In this document: one piece after another, positions 19,601 to 24,163 of the stretch
Numbering within the stretch: the first letter of the stretch is position 1
Layout of the letters: each line of letters opens with the position of its first letter
Assembly (NCBI RefSeq): GCF_001039355.2
Contig: NW_019776179.1
Coordinates: forward strand, 140,764 to 164,926
Direction: 5' to 3'
From: Lingula anatina
Taxonomy: Eukaryota > Brachiopoda > Lingulata > Lingulida > Lingulidae
Length of the DNA: 24,163 nt
Made by a program: the position numbers and the translations under genes
The notes under the pieces: model-generated
Told to the model about the DNA's origin: nothing
Databases searched by the model: none
What the model saw: only the letters and a program-made list of their open reading frames with translations

Positions 19601-22251
19601 GTTCAGTTCTAAATTTTTTTATTTATGAGTCGCCAGATGAATGTATATTAAAATGGGGGAATTTCACTGGTGACGGTGAAAAGTAGATACTGTATTTTGT
19701 CAATGGAATGGACAACAAAGAGAAGATGGTAATTTTTCCAGAAAAATGTTTTATATAAAGGCCTAACTTGCAATTTGTGCATTTGAGTAAAGGACGAGGA
19801 GTGGGACCCTATTGCATTTTTAACAGTGAATAGCGCATCTTTTTTCAGTTTGATAATTCAAATACAATGTAAAGGGGTAGTCATAAAAGCGTTTTTTATA
19901 TCATGACTTTTATTTCGCGTTGCAATTTCTGAGATGTTCAGTTTTATAAGACCGTTTCTGTTTGGCATATTTCAGAGTGGTTCATACTTAAAACGAAGCT
20001 CGAACACGGCACTGGCAGTCTACTGGACGGGGAATCTTCATGAAATCGGAGCAAATTGTGCCAGATGGTATTTCAAATTTAATGGCGCCGAGTGCGCCGA
20101 TCCCGGTACGATAGATGGCGCTGTGTACATGGCAAACGACTTGAGATCTGACACATACAGGACTTTTGAGTGTGAGTAGGAAACCTTCACTCTTTAGAAA
20201 ACAGTCGTATAGGACTATGCAAATAATTCATATCATATTATTTAATTCAAGTGTGTGTAGCAAATTCAAAAAAGAACGACCGGTCATAGAGACAGTATTT
20301 TCATTTTTTGATCTCACCGTGCGGGTTTGCATTTGCGTTTATTTTCAGTTTCTGGTGTTTGTAAAGGAATTTCCGCGGGGGTGGTAAATATATCACTTCA
20401 CTGTGGAGTGTGCCCCTGGAACATCACGACAAGCGGCAACCCGTCCACTGGATGGTATACAGCATCGAGAATAAGGGTGGAAGAAACTCGGCTGGGTTTG
20501 GATACAAGTGCACGTGAGCAGACGCATTTACTATATTGGTTCTTCTTTGCTTTACAGATGTTTACTGGTTTAAGAGAAGCCTGAATCATCAGGTTTTTGA
20601 TAGCTTAATTAATGCATTTAACACATTGGTTGAGCAAGGAGCTTTGTAAATGAAATGGGATGGCCACAAAAAAGTTAACACAATTGTTTTACTGTGATAA
20701 GTAAGGCAAAAGGGTGGGAAAGCTTCTTTGGTTTGTCTTTTTTCTGTCGAAATGCTGTAAATAAGGGGGTACATGTAGAAATAGAAGAATTGGTTATTCC
20801 AAAACAAGAGGGGTATGTACTAGTATCTGCTGTGCCTCACCCTGGATGTGCAATATTGTTCATGTAAATTTGCACCCGTGTATTTTATTAAGGGTTTGGT
20901 GGCGTCATATGGTCCTCGTCATTATGTTGTTTCTCCCGCCAAATACACTGTACCAACTTTTGATTAATAGTTTAAGCCTATTGAACCAGCGTTAAAATAT
21001 TGTACATTATACATGTGTTTTTTATCTTTTAGTATTAGACCATACGGGAAAAACAGCTACTCGAATACCAATCTTCAACCGGCAATATTGGTGGTGGCCA
21101 GCTCAAGACATTATTATGAACGTTGGAACACTTTACGTAAGATCCTTTTTATATTACCTACGTCACTGCAGTGATTGTTTGTGGCTGACTCATGCTCAGT
21201 GTTGTATTTTCAGCCAACGTGATATTTGCTAAATAGTGGTGTACTGAGAACAACAAATGATTCGCAAAGTGCATAGTTAATAAAGTGTATGATATAATAT
21301 AGTCTTAAGAGATTCCTTTTTTCATCCAAAAGAGAACGAGACAAAAGATGTTAAATTACCTGTATGTGCAGAAATTTTCAACTGCTGTTTGCTGCAGGCT
21401 TCTTCAGTGCCCATTTCCTCAACAAAGAGCAGTTAAAAATCTCTGCACATACAGGTAATTTAACATATTTTGCCCTGTTCTCTTTTGGGTGAAAAAAAAT
21501 GAATCTCTTAAGAATATATTATACATAATACATCCAGATGAACTTATTTTCTAGAGTATGATATACATGTAGTTTTAAAGTAGCCTTCAGTCACATAGCT
21601 ACTTTTGTACTTCTGAGTCTCATTTTTTTCCTTTTTAGACTGTGACATACAATAAGAAGTCCAGCATCAGTGGGTTAAAAGTGCTCTGGTCAGGGAATGC
21701 CCAAGAATTAGGTGCTCCCTACGGCTGTTCGCGATGGTACTTCACCTTCAACGATAACGAATGTAGCAACCCGGGAAAAATTGAGAGCATCAAGTTCAAT
21801 GTTTACTATGAGGCTCTCAATGAGGTCGTCTACTTTAACAACCCATTTACAGGTATGCTTTGGTAATTTTTGTGTTCGTGTTAATGCTTCTTCTAACTCT
21901 GCTAGCTGAGGCATTGTTTTCCTCTTTCGGACAGTATTTGAAAGCAATTTACGTAACTACATTCACGCTTTACGTTAACACAGTTTTTTAACTCACAGAA
22001 TTAAGCCTCAACCTTCAACGTAGACGACCCACGTTTCTAGTCCTGTATTTATTAAACGTGTACATACCACATATACTTCTCCATACGGATTTTAAATTTC
22101 AGTTCAAGGCACTTGCCAGGGGATATCAGCCGGTGACGTCACTGTAACTTTAAAAGTAGGTCTTTGCGGCCTTAACTATGTGGAGCAGGAGACGTTAACA
22201 TCATGGGGAACGAAGACTTCACTGATGATAGAAGAAACATTTCACGGATAA
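11673..22251 (+). CDS. Secreted PAN - FOLN-like - triple CTHRC1-domain protein (11 spliced exons, full gene span)
   Basis: Exons: 11673-12017, 14826-14922, 15771-15862, 16356-16554, 18286-18432, 19406-19491, 19976-20171, 20349-20513, 21033-21136, 21639-21852, 22103-22251. All introns are GT..AG and phases match at every junction, giving 1794 nt: 597 codons plus TAA. Seen: signal peptide (about residues 1-23), PAN-like Cys pattern (about 24-115), short Cys-rich segment (116-148), then three units resembling the CTHRC1 C-terminal domain (about 148-294, 294-443, 443-597), each with W/F-x-G-N-like and RWYF-F-N-EC-like motifs followed by a G-x-C-x-G-[IV]-x-AG strand. N-glycosylation sequons NYT, NVS, NTS, NIS and NIT are present. 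Known: human CTHRC1 is a secreted glycoprotein of about 243 residues with one such domain after a short collagen stretch. There is no collagen repeat here. Extracellular location is inferred; the function of the tripled form is unknown. Splice sites are my own reading and need transcript support. Confidence 0.85.
12113..13017. mobile_element. Non-autonomous DNA transposon with GTCACAACCGG termini (unit B, intron 1)
   Basis: Termini GCCTCGGTCACAACCGG and CCGGTTGTGACCGAGGC are a perfect 17-bp inverted repeat. This 905-bp copy lacks the insertions of unit A and probably shows the more original form. TATAAAAG lies at 12454-12461. Superfamily not assigned. Confidence 0.83.
13018..14825 (+). other. 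Rest of intron 1, unit B
   Basis: Counterpart of 6109-7908 with scattered substitutions and small indels (for example an extra GAAGCATGTGG-like insertion near 13551). No exon or RNA gene was recognised. Confidence 0.5.
14293..14325. repeat. GA short repeat, unit B, intron 1
   Basis: GAGAAGAGATAGTTAGAGAG followed by GA dinucleotides; the allelic or duplicated counterpart of 7377-7408, with the GATA part reduced. Confidence 0.75.
14826..14922 (+). CDS. Exon 2 (unit B): FOLN-like Cys-rich segment
   Basis: Acceptor ttattgcag, donor GTAG|gtttgt; 97 nt, phase 0 in, phase 1 out. The translation contains CSTVKCSEGSRCRVDC and ends near PVCV. The C-x3-C-x5-C-x3-C spacing with V-x-C-x(2)-G-x(2)-C and a final PVCV resembles follistatin N-terminal (FOLN) or EGF-like mini-domains. 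Using the next AG instead would give an immediate stop, which fixes the acceptor. It differs from unit A by an Arg to Gln change (CGA to CAA) in the ITREP stretch. Confidence 0.8.
15263..15597. other. Unit B-specific segment of about 335 bp
   Basis: Unit A reads TTCCAAAGACTACG; unit B reads TTCCAA, then this segment, then AAAGACTACG. It ends with a (TA)n tract and a short tail. No terminal inverted repeats or coding similarity were recognised. It is either an insertion in B or a deletion in A. Confidence 0.75.
15502..15566. repeat. (TA)n microsatellite in intron 2, unit B
   Basis: About 65 bases of uninterrupted TA dinucleotides inside the unit B-specific segment. Confidence 0.95.
15771..15862 (+). 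CDS. Exon 3 (unit B): lead-in of CTHRC1-like module 1
   Basis: Acceptor attacag, donor CCA|gtgagt; 92 nt, phase 1 in, phase 0 out. It encodes residues about 148-178, including SAYCDETP and VVYSGWDGQLG. In the vertebrate family the equivalent stretch precedes the first strand of the C-terminal domain. The exon appears identical to the unit A copy at 9520-9611. It is the first exon of a three-exon module. Confidence 0.8.
16227..16271. repeat. (ATT)n microsatellite, unit B, intron 3
   Basis: Uninterrupted ATT trinucleotide run after GAGCAGGTTT, counterpart of the tract ending near 10022. Confidence 0.9.
16356..16554 (+). CDS. Exon 4: core of CTHRC1-like module 1
   Basis: Acceptor ttacag, donor CAG|gtaact; 199 nt, phase 0 in, phase 1 out; residues about 179-245. 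Translation includes SFTYNK, LRIEFSGTIRA, CVRCGSLFFFHINGIRC, then NRMEHGS. It aligns with the human CTHRC1 segment that has the F-S-G and R-W-Y-F-T-F-N-G-A-E-C motifs, but the usual RWYF is replaced by SLFFF and the EC by RC. It is the most diverged of the three cores. A long (TA)n tract starts 8 bases past the donor. Confidence 0.85.
16562..16634. repeat. (TA)n microsatellite next to the exon 4 donor
   Basis: About 72 bases of TA dinucleotides starting 8 bases after the exon 4/intron 4 boundary. It explains the Tyr-Ile run in the overlapping open frame, which is not coding. Confidence 0.95.
17230..17830 (-). pseudogene. Tc1/mariner-like transposase remnant (antisense, intron 4)
   Basis: Read on the minus strand, one frame gives ESRYHLYRQGGQISVYRLSD, then GGGSICIWDRF. 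A second frame, after a frameshift near 17600, gives LIVIYRNLNQTRYKNIL and NSFTLQDELNEAPV. These match, in order, the Tc1-family pattern S-D-E-S-R-F, the GGGS-[VI]-x-[VC]-W block, the L-N-x-x-R-Y block and the second catalytic Asp region (LQDD-N-A-x-x-H in live elements). The first catalytic Asp position reads Tyr (TYES) and the second region lacks the expected His. It is frameshifted and therefore inactive. The region lies between exons 4 and 5. Confidence 0.75.
18286..18432 (+). CDS. Exon 5: C-terminal half of CTHRC1-like module 1
   Basis: Acceptor tttctag, donor CAAT|gttagt; 147 nt, phase 1 in and out; residues about 245-294. The translation has VSGICWGVPAGITTINIY, a sequon NTSG, and GWNAYSYFKFEEIEA. 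It matches the family C-terminal pattern G-x-C-x-G-[IV]-x-AG ... GWN-S-x-[IV]-x-[IF]-E-E. The donor gttagt is weaker than the consensus. Confidence 0.83.
18433..19405 (+). other. Intron 5
   Basis: Holds an open frame of 94 codons at 18799-19083 with no recognised domain. The phase of exons 5 and 6 joins correctly without it, so it is not needed in the gene. No other element was recognised. Confidence 0.6.
19406..19491 (+). CDS. Exon 6: lead-in of CTHRC1-like module 2
   Basis: Acceptor tttccag, donor ATG|gtaatt; 86 nt, phase 1 in, phase 0 out; residues about 294-322. Begins SQCESLTVFNIMDF. The alternative AG four bases downstream gives an in-frame stop, so the first AG is used. Length and phases match exons 3 and 9, the other module lead-ins. 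Sequence similarity to them is low beyond the Cys and spacing, so it rests mainly on phase and position. Confidence 0.68.
19507..19563. repeat. CT-rich tract in intron 6
   Basis: Interrupted CT/TCTCTC run with CCCGCTTTCTC units after exon 6. It makes the overlapping open frame Ser-Leu rich, and that frame is rejected as coding. Confidence 0.8.
19976..20171 (+). CDS. Exon 7: core of CTHRC1-like module 2
   Basis: Acceptor atttcag, donor GAGT|gtgagt; 196 nt, phase 0 in, phase 1 out; residues about 323-388. The translation includes NTALAVYWTGNLHEIGANC, RWYFKFNGAECADPGTIDGA and VYMANDL. This is the closest match in the window to the vertebrate CTHRC1 core (W/F-x-G-x-L, RWYF-x-FNGAEC, then a proline and an I-[DE]-[AG] strand). 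Confidence 0.9.
20349..20513 (+). CDS. Exon 8: C-terminal half of CTHRC1-like module 2
   Basis: Acceptor ttttcag, donor GCAC|gtgagc; 165 nt, phase 1 in and out; residues about 388-443. Translation includes VSGVCKGISAGVVNISL, CGVCPWNIT, then GNPSTGWYTASRIRVEET. It closely follows the human family pattern (G-x-C-x-GI-x-AG, then ASTGWN-S-x-S-R-I-x-[IV]-E-E). Sequons NIS and NIT are present. Confidence 0.9.
21033..21136 (+). CDS. Exon 9: lead-in of CTHRC1-like module 3
   Basis: Acceptor tcttttag, donor TAC|gtaaga; 104 nt, phase 1 in, phase 0 out; residues about 443-477. Translation includes LLDHTGKTATRIPIFNRQYW and then WWPAQDIIMNVGTLY. The run of three Trp is unusual. The assignment rests on phase match, splice sites and position before the next core exon. 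Confidence 0.72.
21309..21507. mobile_element. 199-bp hairpin element with TTAA flanks (intron 9)
   Basis: TTAA at 21305-21308 and 21508-21511 flank two arms of about 85-95 bp in inverted orientation: GAGATTCCTTTTTTCATCC, AAAAGAGAAC, ATGTTAAATTACCTGTATGTG and CAACTGCT on the left all recur reversed on the right. A short central loop of about 20 to 30 bases remains. It is a MITE-like element related in target choice to the 327-bp element, but the termini differ. Confidence 0.82.
21639..21852 (+). CDS. Exon 10: core of CTHRC1-like module 3
   Basis: Acceptor tttttag, donor ACAG|gtatgc; 214 nt, phase 0 in, phase 1 out; residues about 478-549. Translation includes TVTYNKKSSISGLKVLWSGN, then CSRWYFTFNDNECSNPGKIE. 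The T-[FV]-T-x-x-[KR] start, W-S-G-N, RWYFTFN and N-E-C motifs match the vertebrate CTHRC1 core. Confidence 0.9.
22103..22251 (+). CDS. Exon 11: C-terminal half of CTHRC1-like module 3, with stop
   Basis: Acceptor aatttcag, phase 1 in, TAA at 22249-22251; residues about 549-597. Translation has VQGTCQGISAGDVTVTLKVG, then LTSWGTKTSLMIEETFHG and the stop. Ending a few residues after the [IM]-I-E-E strand is the same end point as in vertebrate CTHRC1, which supports a true C terminus rather than a truncation. Confidence 0.88.
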
Positions 22252-22929
22252 AAGAACCCTATTGTAACTTTTCATGCAGCCTGGACAAAAAGGAATCGCA
22301 GGTGCATGAACAGTCGCGTTAAACGCATGTAGAACAGGCTGTTGTGCAATGCTGTTGTAAAAATAGTTTAATCAACACAGCCGATTATTATTCAAGAAGA
22401 TAAATCTAAATGACTGATACAATACTTCAGGATCTTGCCTTGTTCTTGTGTCAACGTGGATCATAGACGGTATAGGAAATTAATTAAAATATATTATATT
22501 GTCAACAACTGAGCGTTTGGAGGCTTTTTCGTCGATTTGATATTGCAAAGGAGTAAAACTGTACTAACTAATCTGCATTTTTTTTTTTCAGATAAGTACG
22601 CCCCTTACGTTCTAGTGGTTGGTGTCATTCGTAAAATGATGTACTTTCCCAGTGATTTTTCTATCTATCGTTGCTTTACCTGGATAACGTACATAATGGT
22701 TAAATAGGTATTCGAAATCTGCTTGATGTTTGGAGTGAATTAGGACAATATTTAACCTAATTTATTTTGTGTAATCCAACAGCTATCGAGTAAAATTTAT
22801 ATTGAAATAATGTTCACTAATGTGAGTTCGTTTGTTCTTGATTATTTGTATTTGCAACTGTAGACCTATGTGTGTTTTAAATCACAATAGCATTAACAAA
22901 ATGACAGGTTTTCTCATGAAATAAAAGGG

Positions 22930-23800
22930 TGTATATAACGCGACTATGTGTACACTTAAATACTCGAACTCTTTGCATTTTTACGTTTAATCTACATTCG
23001 TAAACTGCTAAAACTACTGCATGTAGTAGTGCATATTTTAAAACCGAAATCTTTCATTTTACTTACCAGATTGACCCCACCTGCTTATGCCAAAATTACA
23101 ATTGAAAGATGGGTTGCTTTGCAATGAGATATCTTTTTACTCAATATATATTGCAGAAATTACGATGTAAGAAGGATTAAACCACCCCCACTTCAACACA
23201 CCAAGCCACACAAAAATTCTGAAGGATCCATGCCATTCCTGTTGACAGGTTTATTGATTCTCAACAATTCAATCTATTAACCCTTTTTGTTCTAGAAGGA
23301 GATGGCAGACGCAACACTTAGTATAAGCATTATACGTGATTTTATACCACACTTCTTTTTTAAATCGTCATTAATCGGGCCAGTCAAAGAAACTATCATC
23401 TCGTCACATTAAAAAAATAGTAAGGTCGGGTAATATATAATAAATGCGTGTATATAAAGCAACTGCTTATTATACATCAAACTCGAGCTGTTCGCATTTT
23501 CACGTCTAATCTATATCCGTAAACTCCTAGTAGTGCGTAGTTAAGACCGAAATCTTTAATTTTATTTCCCAACTGAATGAAAATTGGCCCTTCTTGCTCA
23601 TGCCAAAATAACAATTGAAAGATGTGTTGATTTGCAATGGAATATAACCATATGCACAGGGTAGATTGCCAAAAAATAGATCAGCCACCCCAGTCACACG
23701 ACCACACCCCAAATCACAAAAATTCCGTAGGACCCATGCAAATTCCCATTGGCAGGTTAATAAATCCCAGACGTTTCATGTTCCTAAATCTGATCGTCTA
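22930..23800. repeat. Diverged tandem repeat in the 3' flank, period about 520
   Basis: GTGTATATAACGCGACT at about 22930 recurs as GTGTATATAAAGCAACT at about 23450. Later shared blocks are CGTAAACT, ACCGAAATCTTT, CATGCCAAAATAACAATTGA-like, and a CACAAAAATTC / CCATGC / ACAGGTT series. A third partial copy of the latter follows at about 23803-23960. There is no coding signal. Confidence 0.75.
23336..23445. repeat. Diverged third copy of the start of the upstream repeat
   Basis: GTGATTTTATACCACACTTC and the following CGGGCCAGTCAAAGAAAC, ATCATCTCG and GGTCG words match 3038-3140 and 10056-10160 in order, with many changes, and similarity extends a little to the left (ACTTAGTA). It indicates a dispersed repeat family around these genes. 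Confidence 0.7.
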
Positions 23801-24163
23801 AAGATAGATTGCAGAAATTACGACGTAAAACATATAGAATCAAGTACCCCAAGTCATACGCAAATTTCGAAGGGCCCATGCATATATTCCTAATGATACA
23901 TGTACCCGTAGGTTTATCGATTCCGAACGATTCAATTTACTACTTCTTGTGTTCTGGGATGAGATGACAGAAATTACGATATGAATAAAAAATATATAAT
24001 TATCATCCACTCAGGAGCATATTCACCTGATTCAACGCAAAATACGTTTCATCTTTTTCTATGGTTGCAAAATGCGGATCTACAAGCCGCATGTAAACAG
24101 CTAGAGACCCGGATGATATGATGATTGTTTGAGCTCTTTTACTGTATGTGATGCTCCCCTTCA

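Larger units (their letters stand above)
22252..24163. other. 3' flank
   Basis: Begins with the presumed 3' UTR. AATAAA-type words occur, for example near 22919, but none is close enough to the stop to be assigned with confidence. A T-rich tract followed by CAG at about 22590 resembles a splice acceptor, but no donor was found for it. From about 22930 it is repeats, with no gene recognised to the window end. Confidence 0.5.

Noticed and set aside
22592-22707. Possible extra 3' exon after a T-rich tract and CAG, open for about 38 codons
   Set aside because: The stop of exon 11 matches the family C terminus, no donor was found before it, and the translated segment has no recognisable similarity. 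It could be alternative 3' sequence, but there is no support.
1-24163. CRISPR array, operon, phage or bacterial defence system
   Set aside because: No spaced direct repeats of CRISPR type, no polycistronic gene arrangement and no Shine-Dalgarno-linked frames. The GT..AG introns and microsatellites show an animal nuclear genome.

Overview
This is a eukaryotic, AT-rich, intron-containing window, most likely from a marine invertebrate. The many ATACATGTA/GTACATGTA-type words, the dense small transposon remnants and the level of haplotype difference point, tentatively, to a bivalve mollusc. No bacterial, viral or RNA-gene features were recognised. Every coding call is a spliced exon with GT..AG borders and matching phases. 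Most long open frames in the window are not genes.

The centre of interest is one secreted, multidomain gene on the + strand (11673-22251, 11 exons, 597 codons plus stop). Exon 1 encodes a signal peptide and a PAN/Apple-like domain. Exon 2 encodes a short Cys-rich, follistatin-N-like (FOLN) segment. Exons 3-5, 6-8 and 9-11 encode three consecutive domains of the type found at the C terminus of collagen triple helix repeat-containing protein 1 (CTHRC1), with no collagen Gly-X-Y stretch. Each CTHRC1-like unit uses three exons with the same phase pattern (1-0, 0-1, 1-1 or stop), so the unit is a symmetric phase-1 module that was multiplied in tandem.

Layout. 1-2654: 5' part of a diverged paralogue on the minus strand (exon 1 at 2310-2654, start of exon 2 at 1-63), head-to-head with the + strand gene. 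2655-4659: divergent upstream region with a conserved block next to each ATG and a long diverged inverted repeat. 3038-10054 (unit A) and 10056 to about 16300 (unit B): two near-identical copies of the upstream region plus exons 1-3. They are separated by a single N at 10055. Unit A also holds an exact 670-bp repeat on either side of a single N at 8406. Both repeats look like contig joins: 8406 is an unmerged overlap, and A/B are probably the two haplotypes laid end to end. Unit A exon 1 has an in-frame TAA at codon 13; unit B exon 1 is open. About 16300-22251: exons 4-11, present once. 22252-24163: 3' flank with diverged tandem repeats and a further copy of part of the upstream repeat element.

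Mobile elements: a 0.9-1.0 kb non-autonomous DNA transposon with GCCTCGGTCACAACCGG termini in intron 1 of both units; a 327-bp element with TTAA target duplications present in A and cleanly absent from B; a 199-bp TTAA-flanked hairpin element between exons 9 and 10; and a broken Tc1/mariner-like transposase antisense in intron 4. The encoded protein is inferred to be extracellular. PAN domains commonly mediate protein or carbohydrate binding, and vertebrate CTHRC1 is a secreted glycoprotein linked to matrix remodelling and non-canonical Wnt signalling. The role of this multi-module form is not known from the sequence.
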